From positions 1 to 64,000 of the forward strand of contig DATIWX010000125.1 in assembly GCA_035519135.1 (NCBI GenBank): a DNA stretch of 64,000 nucleotides, given 5' to 3'. Each line of letters opens with the position of its first letter. The stretch's first letter is position 1. This document shows positions 56,601 to 64,000 of the stretch, in pieces. This DNA is from VBDM01 sp035519135. Its GTDB lineage: Bacteria > Pseudomonadota > Gammaproteobacteria > Burkholderiales > SG8-39. Under the pieces are notes generated by a model, which saw only the letters and a list, made by a program, of their open reading frames with translations, did no database searches and had not been told where the DNA came from. The position numbers and the translations under genes were made by a program.

Positions 56601-59600
56601 TCAGTGAAAATCCCGCGACTCGACTTTCAGCGATCCGATCAGCTCGCTGTGATCGCTCAGCCGCTTCGCGACGAGATGCATCACCTCGCCTTCGCGTTCC
56701 AGCGTTCCCTCGACGCCCATCAGTTGCGAGCCTAGCAGCTCGCGCCGCTGGGCCTCGACCAAGCGTGGCCAGACGATGACGTTGACGGTGCCGGTCTCGT
56801 CTTCGAGCGTGACGAACACCGTTCCCGAGGCGGTTCCGGGACGCTGGCGGCCGGTGACGATGCCTGCAGCCCGGGCCGCGCTGCCGGCGGGAAGCAGCCG
56901 GATTTCCTCCGCGGAAGAGAAACGCATGCGCGCCAGGCGCGGACGCAGCAGCGCGAGCGGATGGCGTCCGAGCGTCAGGCCGGTGCTCGCGTAGTCGGCG
57001 ACCAGGGTTTCCCCTTCCCCGGGAGACGCAAGAACCGGCTGCCTTTCTGCAACCGGCGCGCCGCTCAGGACGTGCCGGCCGGTGACGATGCCGGCGACCG
57101 ACCAGTGCGCCTGGCGGCGGTGCCCGGTGAGCGGTTCGAGCGCGCCGGCGTCGGCCAGGCACTTCAGATCGCGCCGGTCGAGCGAAGCGCGATCCGCCAG
57201 GTCGTCAAGCGATTGCAGCGGCCGCTCCGCGCGTGCCGCGACAAGGCGCTTCGCCGCGGTCTCGGCAAGACCCCGCACCATGAGGAAACCCAGGCGCACC
57301 GCCGCCTGGGGGGGGGAAAGAGGCTCCAGCGCGCACTCCCATTCGCTTGCCGTGACGTCCACCGGCCGCACTTCGACCCCGTGGCGGCGCGCATCCTGCA
57401 CCAGCTGCGAGGGGGTGTAGAAGCCCATCGGCTGGCTGTTGAGGAGCGCCGCGAGGAACGCCGCCGGCTCATGGCACTTGAGCCAGGCGGAAACGTAGGC
57501 GAGCAGAGCGAAGCTCACCGAGTGCGATTCGGGGAAGCCGTACTCGCCGAAGCCGAGGATCTGGCGATAGATACGGTCGGCGAACTCTGCGGGAATGCCG
57601 TTCCTGCGCATGCCATCGACGAGTTTTCTCTGGAAAGGCTCGAGCCCGCCTTTGCGGCGCCAGGCTGCCATGGCGCGGCGCAGCTGGTCGGCTTCGCCGG
57701 GAGTGAAATCCGCGGCGACCACGGCGAGCTGCATCACCTGCTCCTGGAAGATGGGCACGCCGAGCGTGCGCTCGAGCACTTTTTTCACCGCTTCGTTCGG
57801 ATAGTCGACCGGCTCTTTTTTCTCGCGCCGCCGCAGATAGGGGTGGACCATGTCTCCCTGGATCGGCCCGGGCCGCACGATCGCGATCTCGATCACCAGG
57901 TCGTAGAAATGCTCGGGCTTCAGCCGCGGCAGCATCGACATCTGCGCGCGCGATTCGATCTGGAACACCCCGATGGTGTCGGCGTGGCGGATCATCTCGT
58001 AGACCGCGGGGTCTTCCTCCAAGAGCAGCGCGTCCATGGTGATATTGTCCCCGCGCCGCGAGTTGACGAAGTCGAGCGCGCGCCGGATGGCCGACAGCAT
58101 CCCGAGCGCGAGCACGTCCACTTTGAGCAAGCCCAGGCTCTCCAGGTCGTCCTTGTCCCACTGGATGACGCTGCGCTCCGGCATGGCGGCGTTCTCGATC
58201 GGCACCAGTTGCGCAAGGGCTCCCCGCGAAATGACGAAGCCGCCGACGTGCTGCGACAGGTGGCGCGGGAAGCCGAGGAGCGCGCAAGCGAGCGCCATCA
58301 GGCGCCGCATCACCGGGCTCGCGGGATCGAAGCCGGCATCGCGCAGACGCCCGGCGAGGTCCTTACGGTCGTCCCACCAGGCGATCGATTTGGCGATGGC
58401 ATCCACCTGCCGGGCATCGAGATCGAGCGCCTTGCCCGCGTCGCGCAGCGCGCTCTTGGGCCGGTAGGTGATCAGCGTGGCCGCCAGCGCAGCGCGCTCG
58501 CGCCCGTATTTGCCGTAGATGTACTGGATGACCTCCTCGCGCCGCTGGTGCTCGAAATCGACGTCGATGTCGGGGGGCTCGTTGCGTTCCTTCGAGATGA
58601 AGCGCTCGAACAGGAGCTCCTGCTTCGCCGGGTTGACCTCGGTGATGCCGAGGGCGTAGCAGACCGCGGAATTGGCCGCCGAGCCGCGTCCCTGGCACAG
58701 GATGCCACGGCGGCGCGCGAACGCGACCACGTCGTGCACGGTGAGAAAGAAGGGCTCGTAGCGCAGCTCGGCGATCAGCGCGAGCTCGCGCTCGACCAGA
58801 TCCCGTATTTTCCGCGTGGCTCCTTCCGGAAAGCGCTGCTGCAATCCCTTTTCGGTGAGCTTGCGCAGCCAGCTCGCCGGAGTCTCGCCATCGGGAACCA
58901 GCTCCTCGGGATACTCGTAGCGCAGCTCCTCCAGCGAGAAGGAGCAGCGCTCGGCGACCCTCACGGCCTCGGCCAGGAGCTCCGGAGGATAGATCTGCGC
59001 AAGGCGCATGCGCAGCCGCAGATGCCGCTCGGCATTGGGGTGGAGCGCGCGGCCGCAGGCCCGCACCGGCGTGCGCAGCCGGATCGCGGTCAGCGTGTCC
59101 TGCAGCACCCTGCGCGAGCGCAAATGCATGTGCACGTCCCCCGCGGCGACCAGCGGCAGGCCCGAGCGAGCGCCCAGCTCGCGCAAGGTCGCGAGGCGCG
59201 AGCGGTCGTCCGGCCCGCACAGCAGCTCCGCGGCGATCCAGGCGCGGCCGGCGAAAAGCTCCGCGACGAGCTCTGCATGCACGGCGTCGTGCTTTCCGTC
59301 CGGCAGCAGCAGCGCGAGGCACCCGGGCAGGCCGCCGGCGATATCTTCCAGTCCGAGCGAATAGCCGCCCTTCCTGCTCCTGCGCCGCCCCAGAGTGATG
59401 AGCTCCGAGAGATGGCCGTAACCACTGCGATCGGTCGCAAGCAGCACCAGCTTCGGTCCGTCCTTCAACCGTACTTCGGAGCCGATGACGAGATGCAAAC
59501 CGGCATCCTTTGCCGCGACGTGCGCACGCACGACGCCCGCGAGCGAACACTCGTCGGTCAACGCAAGGGCCGAGTAGCCGAGCGCCGCGGCGCGCTGCAC

Positions 59601-59687
59601 CAGCTCCTCGGGATGCGAAGCGCCGCGGAGAAAAGTGAAATTGCTGAGGCAATGCAGTTCGGCGTAAGCGGGAAGAGGCGAGAGCAT
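56601..59687 (-). CDS. dnaE2: Error-prone DNA polymerase DnaE2 (ImuC)
   Basis: A 1028-residue C-family polymerase for SOS-induced translesion synthesis. The PHP domain starts at once (YAELHCLSNFTFLRGASHPEEL). The palm holds NEPPDIDVDFEHQRR and VDVLALGMLSAI. Helix-hairpin-helix (~840-900) and OB-fold (~930-1000; TASGTVFVTLEDETGTVNVIVWP) parts follow. The length and the missing tau-binding tail separate it from replicative DnaE1. ATG 59687 was chosen because the PHP domain starts there. It lies 16 nt after imuB and is the last gene of the lexA-imuA-imuB-dnaE2 cassette. Confidence 0.95.
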   Translation of the reverse strand: MLSPLPAYAELHCLSNFTFLRGASHPEELVQRAAALGYSALALTDECSLAGVVRAHVAAKDAGLHLVIGSEVRLKDGPKLVLLATDRSGYGHLSELITLGRRRSRKGGYSLGLEDIAGGLPGCLALLLPDGKHDAVHAELVAELFAGRAWIAAELLCGPDDRSRLATLRELGARSGLPLVAAGDVHMHLRSRRVLQDTLTAIRLRTPVRACGRALHPNAERHLRLRMRLAQIYPPELLAEAVRVAERCSFSLEELRYEYPEELVPDGETPASWLRKLTEKGLQQRFPEGATRKIRDLVERELALIAELRYEPFFLTVHDVVAFARRRGILCQGRGSAANSAVCYALGITEVNPAKQELLFERFISKERNEPPDIDVDFEHQRREEVIQYIYGKYGRERAALAATLITYRPKSALRDAGKALDLDARQVDAIAKSIAWWDDRKDLAGRLRDAGFDPASPVMRRLMALACALLGFPRHLSQHVGGFVISRGALAQLVPIENAAMPERSVIQWDKDDLESLGLLKVDVLALGMLSAIRRALDFVNSRRGDNITMDALLLEEDPAVYEMIRHADTIGVFQIESRAQMSMLPRLKPEHFYDLVIEIAIVRPGPIQGDMVHPYLRRREKKEPVDYPNEAVKKVLERTLGVPIFQEQVMQLAVVAADFTPGEADQLRRAMAAWRRKGGLEPFQRKLVDGMRRNGIPAEFADRIYRQILGFGEYGFPESHSVSFALLAYVSAWLKCHEPAAFLAALLNSQPMGFYTPSQLVQDARRHGVEVRPVDVTASEWECALEPLSPPQAAVRLGFLMVRGLAETAAKRLVAARAERPLQSLDDLADRASLDRRDLKCLADAGALEPLTGHRRQAHWSVAGIVTGRHVLSGAPVAERQPVLASPGEGETLVADYASTGLTLGRHPLALLRPRLARMRFSSAEEIRLLPAGSAARAAGIVTGRQRPGTASGTVFVTLEDETGTVNVIVWPRLVEAQRRELLGSQLMGVEGTLEREGEVMHLVAKRLSDHSELIGSLKVESRDFH

Positions 59688-59703
59688 GGGCGCCAACCGC
59701 GAC

Positions 59704-61122
59704 TCAAGCGAACAAACCGTGCAGGTACCAGCCGCCCCCGCCGCGCTCCCGGTAGATCCATACCAGGGCCTCGTTCTGCATGCGCGCGATGAAATAGTCG
59801 CGGGCGACGTCGTCCCCGTCCCACCACCCGGATTCGATGCGCTCCGGGCCGGCGAGCAGCTCGAGCGGTCCTTCGTGATGCGGCCTGGCGCCGATTTCCG
59901 CGAGCGGCTTGGGGCTGTGAAGCAGCCACAGGGGGCGCTCGCCGAATTCCAGTTGCGCCTGTTCGGCATCGGGATCGGCGGTCGCGCTGGCCAGCTCCGG
60001 GCGATGCTCGGACCGGACGGCGACCCCGCGCACCGCTTCGCTGCCGAGCCGCGCGCGCAGGCGCTCGACCAGGCGCTCCCAATCGCCCCGGGGCTTGCCC
60101 TGCTCGAGCAGCAGCCCGAGGTTGCGTCCGGCGAGCGGCACTATCTCGTCGACCTCCAGCGCGATCTCGCGCACCGGCTGCCCGAGCGCGAGGCCGGCAA
60201 ACCGCTCGCGCGCGAGCAGCGTGAAGTGCCCGGCGTCGCGCGAAGGCGCCACCAGGCCGATCGCGACCTGGGTGGCGGCGTTATCGCGATGCCTGAGCCG
60301 GAAGACGAAGCGTGGCGCGCCGCCCGAGCGCGCGGCGAGAAATCCGGTGAGCTGGACGATCAGCCGTTTCGCGGCGAACAACAGGGCCTCGGCCTGGACG
60401 ATTTCCGCCGGTAGCTCGATCGCCGCCCTGAACCGCGCCGGCGGAACGAAGAAATTCCGCGGATCGGGGAGCCGCCCGAGCGCGCGGTCGAGATCGCCGA
60501 GCAGCCCCTGTCCGAAACGCCGCGCCACGCCTTCGCGCGGCAGCGCGAGCAGCTCGCCGAGCGTGCGCACGCCGATCGCTTCGAGCGCCTCCAGCGTTTC
60601 GCCGTCGCGGCGCAGGACCGCAACGGGCAGCACGGCCAGGGCCGTTTCGAGCTCGGCGGCGGAATCGACGAACCGGCTCTTTCCGGCGAGGGCCAGCCAG
60701 AACGCCCCGCGCGGCGTGGGTGCGCCCGCAAGCTCCGCGCTCCAGCCCATCTCCGTCAGCTCCCGGTGCAGGCGCTCGCGAAGCGGCGCCAGCCCGCCGA
60801 AGAGCTTGAGGCTGCCCGCCGCATCGAGCAGCACCGTGTCTGGGAATTCGAGCGCAACGCCGGGGGTGAATTGCGCCGCCCACCCGGCCACCCCGAGCAG
60901 TGCTTCGGTTTCCGCAGCAGTATCGCGCCGAACGACGCGCAACCGCGGCGCGAGGGCGAGTGCCGCCGCAACGGCCATGCCGGCACGAACGCCGCGCGTC
61001 AGGGCCTTGCGGTCGCAGGCGAAAACGCGGTGCCGCTCTTCGAGCGCAAAAGGCTCAGGCGTGGACGAGCCGCGCAGGAAAATCTCGAGCGGCAGCTGCG
61101 GCAGTCGGATAGCGATCCACAT
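59704..61122 (-). CDS. imuB: Y-family polymerase-like ImuB
   Basis: A 472-residue relative of Y-family polymerases. The first strand reads MWIAIRLPQLPLE where active enzymes have DMDAFFASVE, so the metal-binding acid is missing and it is probably non-catalytic, as in other ImuB proteins. The palm/fingers remnant (LLDAAGSLKLFGG), a helix-hairpin-helix (IGVRTLGELLALPREGVARRFG) and a little-finger region are visible. ImuB bridges DnaE2, ImuA and the beta clamp; QLEFGERPLWLL near residue 410 is a candidate clamp-binding site. ATG 61122 lies within imuA, a 68-nt overlap. Confidence 0.92.
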   Translation of the reverse strand: MWIAIRLPQLPLEIFLRGSSTPEPFALEERHRVFACDRKALTRGVRAGMAVAAALALAPRLRVVRRDTAAETEALLGVAGWAAQFTPGVALEFPDTVLLDAAGSLKLFGGLAPLRERLHRELTEMGWSAELAGAPTPRGAFWLALAGKSRFVDSAAELETALAVLPVAVLRRDGETLEALEAIGVRTLGELLALPREGVARRFGQGLLGDLDRALGRLPDPRNFFVPPARFRAAIELPAEIVQAEALLFAAKRLIVQLTGFLAARSGGAPRFVFRLRHRDNAATQVAIGLVAPSRDAGHFTLLARERFAGLALGQPVREIALEVDEIVPLAGRNLGLLLEQGKPRGDWERLVERLRARLGSEAVRGVAVRSEHRPELASATADPDAEQAQLEFGERPLWLLHSPKPLAEIGARPHHEGPLELLAGPERIESGWWDGDDVARDYFIARMQNEALVWIYRERGGGGWYLHGLFA

Positions 61123-61765
61123 GAGAGTTCTTGCCGCGCCCGGCAGGCGGCATCGCCAGAAGCAGGATGGGGCGGGTGAGGGGAGTGCCGCGGCGCTTGA
61201 ACACGTGCGCTGCAAGGCCCCCGCATGCCGTGCCGAGCGCGATACGCAACGCCGCGGGGGAGGATTCACCGGCGGTGTCCGGAGACCTGAACAGGAAGGC
61301 GGGAGCCCGCCCGCCTTCGGCGGCGATCTGCAGGCGCCTCAGCTCCGCGTACTTTGCTCCTTGGAGCCAAGCGAGTACTGCGCCACAGGCGTTCGAGGCG
61401 AGCGCCTGCTCGGCCGCCCAGAGCGTTTCCTTGAGCGAGACAGTGCGTACGATGACAAGCTTGGTGATGTCGATCCCCGCCGCGGCGAGCGCCGGAGCGT
61501 AGGGCAGGTAAGGCGGGGCGACCCAGGCGAGCCGCAATCCGCGGCGGGACAGCCCGGCGAGCGCGGGCCCGAGCAGACGCAGCTCGCCGATGCCTTCGTG
61601 CGCGGGCAGGATCTCGGTCAGCGCCCCGGCAGGCCAGCCGCCGCCCGGAAGCCCGGTATCAAGCTCGGGAAATCCGCTGGAAACGACGTGCGCGCCAGCC
61701 CGGTTCAGGCTGTCGCCGCGCCAGATGTCGTGGCGGTCGAGCAGGGCGGAGAAAGAGAAAGACAT
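61055..61765 (-). CDS. imuA: Translesion synthesis accessory protein ImuA (SulA/RecA-like)
   Basis: A 236-residue RecA-fold-related protein. GFPELDTGLPGGGWPAGALTEILPAHEGIGELRLLGPAL is the diverged N-terminal block with a degenerate Walker A, followed by LRLAWVAPPYLPYAPALAAAGID and SLKETLWAAEQALASNACGAVLAWL. ImuA modulates the ImuB/DnaE2 mutasome. ATG 61765 was chosen; GTG 61771 in frame is the alternative. It lies 45 nt after lexA with no second SOS box in between, so it should be read from the lexA promoter. Confidence 0.9.
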   Translation of the reverse strand: MSFSFSALLDRHDIWRGDSLNRAGAHVVSSGFPELDTGLPGGGWPAGALTEILPAHEGIGELRLLGPALAGLSRRGLRLAWVAPPYLPYAPALAAAGIDITKLVIVRTVSLKETLWAAEQALASNACGAVLAWLQGAKYAELRRLQIAAEGGRAPAFLFRSPDTAGESSPAALRIALGTACGGLAAHVFKRRGTPLTRPILLLAMPPAGRGKNSHVDRYPTAAAAARDFPARLVHA

Positions 61766-61810
61766 GCCCACCGATGACCGCGGTTCGTGGAAAAAACGGC
61801 AGGACGAGCG

Positions 61811-62410
61811 TCAAAGAGGCCTGCGGATGACGCCGACGCCCAGGCCTTCGATGACGAAATCGTCCTCGCGCGGATCGACGACGATGGTCTTGAACTCGGG
61901 ATTCTCCGCGAGCAGCTCCACGACGTTGCCGCGGCGGCGCAGGCGTTTCACCGTGACCTCGTCGTGCAGCCGCGCCACCACGATCTGGCCGGTCCGTGCC
62001 TCGCGTGTGCGGTGCACGGCGAGCAAGTCGCCATCGAAGATGCCGGCATCGCGCATGCTCATGCCGCGGACCTTCAGCAGGTAGTCGGCGCGCGGCTGGA
62101 ACAAGGCCGGGTCGACCTGGCAGCGCCGCTCGATGTGCTCCTCGGCGAGGATAGGGCTGCCCGCGGCGACGCGGCCGATCAGTGGCAGGCCCAGGCCCTC
62201 GGTGAGGCGGATGCCGCGCGAGGCGCCCGGGGTCAGCTCGATCGCGCCTTTCCTTTCCAGCGTCCGCAAATGCTCTTCGGCAGCGTTGGCCGAGCTGTAA
62301 TTGAACGCCTTCGAGATCTCGACCCGGGTAGGCGGAAAGCCGGTCTTCTCGATGGCTTTGCGGACGAAGTTGAGAATTTTCTGCTGCTTGGGAGTGAGCT
62401 CGTCGTTCAT
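61811..62410 (-). CDS. lexA: SOS repressor LexA
   Basis: A 199-residue repressor. The N-terminal winged helix (LTPKQQKILNFVRKAIEKTGFPPTRVEISKAF split over ~5-36) binds SOS boxes. The C-terminal S24 peptidase domain has the autocleavage site A83-G84 (RVAAGSP), nucleophile S118 (RGMSMRD) and general base K155 (VTVKRL). RecA filaments trigger self-cleavage. ATG 62410 follows GGAG. Its promoter -10 sits inside a perfect SOS box, so it represses itself and the downstream imuA-imuB-dnaE2. Confidence 0.97.
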   Translation of the reverse strand: MNDELTPKQQKILNFVRKAIEKTGFPPTRVEISKAFNYSSANAAEEHLRTLERKGAIELTPGASRGIRLTEGLGLPLIGRVAAGSPILAEEHIERRCQVDPALFQPRADYLLKVRGMSMRDAGIFDGDLLAVHRTREARTGQIVVARLHDEVTVKRLRRRGNVVELLAENPEFKTIVVDPREDDFVIEGLGVGVIRRPL

Positions 62411-62423
62411 AGGGTCTCCATAT

Positions 62424-62439
62424 CTGTATTTATATACAG
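62424..62439. promoter_or_regulatory. SOS (LexA) box
   Basis: CTGTATTTATATACAG is a perfect CTGT-N8-ACAG operator with an AT-only centre, 13 nt upstream of the lexA ATG. It overlaps the lexA -10 element, the classic arrangement for autorepression. Confidence 0.95.
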
Positions 62440-62457
62440 TCTCTGTCCGCTTGGCAA
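62429..62457 (-). promoter_or_regulatory. lexA promoter
   Basis: On the minus strand TTGCCA (62452-62457) and TATAAA (62429-62434) are 17 nt apart. The -10 lies within the SOS box, so LexA binding would block polymerase. A TATAAT on the plus strand (62464-62469) may serve the divergent DUF3460 gene; no good -35 was found for it. Confidence 0.8.
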
Positions 62458-62496
62458 GGGGCGTATAATTCCGCCCGACACACGGACTTCCGCCCA

Positions 62497-62688
62497 ATGG
62501 CGAAACCCTACGAATCCGACATCACTCGAATGATCCGGGATCTGCTTCGGGACAAGCCGCACATCGTCCAGGAGCAGAAAAAGGGGCGGGCACTGTGGTG
62601 GGATCGGAAGCTCGACCCCGAAGATCAGAAGCGCAACCGGGAATCGAGCGTCAAACAGCAGGCCTACGTCTATCAGAACAAGGTCTGA
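62497..62688 (+). CDS. DUF3460 family small protein
   Basis: A 63-residue soluble, highly charged protein. AKPYESDITRMIRDLLRDKPHIVQEQKKGRALWWDRKLD is the DUF3460 pattern (Y-E-S start, P-H-I, G-R-A-L-W-W-D). The family is confined largely to betaproteobacteria and has no known function. It is divergent from lexA with an 86-nt gap and a perfect TATAAT 27 nt before its ATG. Its stop is followed at once by the open frame of the TPR protein. Confidence 0.88.
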   Translation: MAKPYESDITRMIRDLLRDKPHIVQEQKKGRALWWDRKLDPEDQKRNRESSVKQQAYVYQNKV

Positions 62689-62788
62689 CTCCTTCCTCGT
62701 CGCGATCTTTGCGGCCTGTATTGCGCTTTGCGAGGGCTGCACTCCAGCCCCCGGTTCCGCTTTCAGCCTGGAACCCGCTCCACCTCTG

Positions 62789-63382
62789 ATGGACCCGCTG
62801 TGGGCGTCGGCCATCCCCGGGCGCGGCGACACCTATGAAGAGCGGCAGATCATCGCCGAGCTCTCCAAGAAGCAGGATTGGACCGCCATGGTGCAGTTCG
62901 CCGAAGCTCAGCAGAAGCGCGACCCCGAAGGCTCCGATTGGAGCGTACTCGCCGGTTACGGGTGGCTGCGCCGCGGCGAATATCCGAGGGCGGTCGCGGC
63001 ATTCGCGTGGGTCGTTCAACGCAATCCGGAGGACATCGGCGCCTGGAACCTGCTTGGGGAGGGTCAACGCCGGTCCGGGCAACCGGGCCAGGCGATCCGG
63101 ACCCTGGAACGCGCCAGCGCGGTCGGCAGAACTTCCTTCGCGACATACTTCTTTCTCGGTGAAGCCTACCGGGATTCGAGGCGGCTCGACCGGGCGATTC
63201 CTGCCTACCGGGAGGCCGCGCGGCTGGAGCCGGGATTTGCGCAAGCCTGGTTCGAACTGGGTTCAGCCTATGCGCGGATGGGGCAGCGCGAAGAAGTCGG
63301 CATGGTGATGGAGCGACTGGAGAAGCTCGATCCGGGGCTGAACAAGGAGCTCAAGAAGCAGCTGGAAGCCAAGGCCAAGTGA
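62789..63382 (+). CDS. TPR-repeat protein, probably a lipoprotein whose start codon is unclear
   Basis: From ATG 62789 the protein has 197 residues and about four tetratricopeptide repeats (SVLAGYGWLRRGEYPRAVAAF, AWNLLGEGQRRSGQPGQAIR, TYFFLGEAYRDSRRLDRAIPAY, AWFELGSAYARMGQREEV). The same frame is open upstream to at least 62594 and from 62690 reads SFLVAIFAACIALCEGCTPAPGS, an evident lipoprotein-type signal. No ATG, GTG or TTG precedes it in frame. Either a rare start (such as ATT) is used or the original start was lost. TPR lipoproteins serve as scaffolds in envelope assembly; the partner is unknown. Confidence 0.75.
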   Translation: MDPLWASAIPGRGDTYEERQIIAELSKKQDWTAMVQFAEAQQKRDPEGSDWSVLAGYGWLRRGEYPRAVAAFAWVVQRNPEDIGAWNLLGEGQRRSGQPGQAIRTLERASAVGRTSFATYFFLGEAYRDSRRLDRAIPAYREAARLEPGFAQAWFELGSAYARMGQREEVGMVMERLEKLDPGLNKELKKQLEAKAK

Positions 63383-63394
63383 TTTGGGCCTGGT

Positions 63395-63510
63395 GGAGTA
63401 TTATTGCATATGTGTATTATGTTAAATAGATATGAGGCTGAAGTTCATGCATATATCCCCTTATTTTCTAGCTTATTATATGTAACTCCTCAGGCAATAC
63501 ATCAACTTCC
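63395..63510. other. Anomalous AT-rich patch between TPR and tatD genes
   Basis: About 115 nt are strikingly AT-rich (for example TATTATTGCATATGTGTATT and TTATTTTCTAGCTTATTATA) in a genome whose other intergenic spaces are GC-rich. It holds no plausible gene longer than a few dozen codons, no terminal inverted repeats and no recognisable element end. It includes the last codons of the tatD-family frame. It could be a short foreign remnant, a nucleoid-protein site or an assembly artefact. Confidence 0.6.
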
Positions 63511-64000
63511 TCCTCTCACAAAAAGCCCGAAGAAATTCCTGGTGGTAGCCTCGGCAAGTGCTTCGAGCGAAATGCCCCGGAGGCGAGCGACCTCTTCGGC
63601 CACGTAGCGCACGAGGCCAGGGCGGTTGGTCTTGCCCCGGTGCGGCACCGGAGCAAGGTAGGGCGAATCGGTTTCGACGAGCAGCCGTTCCAAGGGCACC
63701 GTCCGGGCAACGTCCTTCAGAAGCCCGGCGTTCTTGAAAGTCACGATGCCGGAGAAGGAGATGTGGAAGCCTTGGGCAAGGGCCGCTTCGGCCACTTCCC
63801 TGGTCTCCGTGAAGCAGTGCATCACCCCCCCGACCTTCCCCGCCCCCTCCTCGCGCATGATCCGCAGCGTGTCCTCGGCGGCATCGCGCGTATGGATGAC
63901 CAAGGGCTTGCCGCATTCGCGGGCGGCCCGGATGTGGGCGCGAAAGCGCTCCCGCTGCCACTCCAGATCGCCCGATAGCCGGTGGTAGTCCAGCCCAGTT
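63502..64000 (-). CDS. TatD-family metal-dependent hydrolase (5' part outside window)
   Basis: The frame is open to the right edge, so the N-terminus lies beyond 64000. The visible ~166 residues contain GLDYHRLSGDLEWQRERF, the metal His in LVIHTRDA, VMHCFTET, HISFSGIVTFKNA, and LLVETDSPYLAP with the conserved Asp; PHRGKTNRPG and VARLRGISLEALAEATTRNFFGLF end the fold. TatD proteins are Mg-dependent 3'-5' exonucleases/DNases or D-aminoacyl-tRNA-related hydrolases. The last codons (VRGGS, stop 63502-63504) lie at the edge of the AT-rich patch. Confidence 0.9.
   Translation of the reverse strand, partial: TGLDYHRLSGDLEWQRERFRAHIRAARECGKPLVIHTRDAAEDTLRIMREEGAGKVGGVMHCFTETREVAEAALAQGFHISFSGIVTFKNAGLLKDVARTVPLERLLVETDSPYLAPVPHRGKTNRPGLVRYVAEEVARLRGISLEALAEATTRNFFGLFVRGGS

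Noticed and set aside
62680..62690. Possible programmed +1 frameshift (GTC TGA C) joining DUF3460 to the TPR frame, resembling prfB
   Set aside because: A Val tRNA slipping from GUC to UCU would pair poorly, no strong internal ribosome site is positioned as in prfB, and a fused internal signal peptide makes little sense.

Overview
The window is GC-rich DNA from a betaproteobacterium, most likely of the Burkholderiales or a close relative. The evidence is eight tripartite-tricarboxylate-type (Bug/TctC) periplasmic binding proteins in 64 kb, a DUF3460 gene, a lexA-imuA-imuB-dnaE2 SOS cassette with a CTGT-N8-ACAG box, and very dense coding with many 4-nt start/stop overlaps. No rRNA, tRNA, CRISPR array, insertion sequence or phage gene was seen, and no gap between genes exceeds about 300 bases.

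Layout. 1-4.9 kb: the 3' part of a cytochrome-domain/YVTN beta-propeller gene broken by an in-frame stop, an hsp20 pair behind a sigma-32-like promoter, a cspA gene with a long leader, and three minus-strand genes (alpha/beta hydrolase, DUF3455 protein, unknown membrane-anchored protein). 5.0-10.5 kb: a tightly coupled operon of OmpR-type regulator, NMT1/SsuA-like lipoprotein, hybrid histidine kinase and core-MetE protein. 10.6-20.5 kb: Tat-exported amidohydrolase, small genes, glutathione-reductase-like enzyme, two Bug proteins, two alpha/beta hydrolases and an EamA exporter. 20.6-24.6 kb: a large PAS/GAF/GGDEF/EAL protein. 24.6-38 kb: glutamate dehydrogenase, carboxymuconolactone-decarboxylase-like protein, M20 hydrolase, four Bug proteins, HD protein, nitroreductase, M1 aminopeptidase, lipoproteins and an isopropylmalate-dehydrogenase-like enzyme. 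38-45 kb: RidA-like protein, Bug protein, LigB-type dioxygenase and core-MetE protein in one run, then a GAF-GGDEF cyclase and an orphan molybdenum hydroxylase large subunit. 45-55.3 kb: a long minus-strand run of Bug protein, Liv-type ABC transporter, exported PCMT, LigA, LigB, MesD-like protein and PafA-like phosphatase. 55.4-64 kb: cfa, the SOS mutagenesis cassette, DUF3460, a TPR protein and the 3' part of a tatD-family gene.

How it fits together. Much of the window looks like a scavenging and catabolic region for organic acids and aromatic compounds: many high-affinity binding proteins next to hydrolases, dioxygenases and dehydrogenases. The most distinctive theme is the repeated pairing of LigB-type extradiol dioxygenases with stand-alone C-terminal-type MetE proteins. 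This occurs twice, and a third core-MetE sits behind a two-component system. It suggests, without proving, a link between aromatic ring cleavage or O-demethylation and methyl transfer. Functions are inferred from recognised motifs only; no database search was run.
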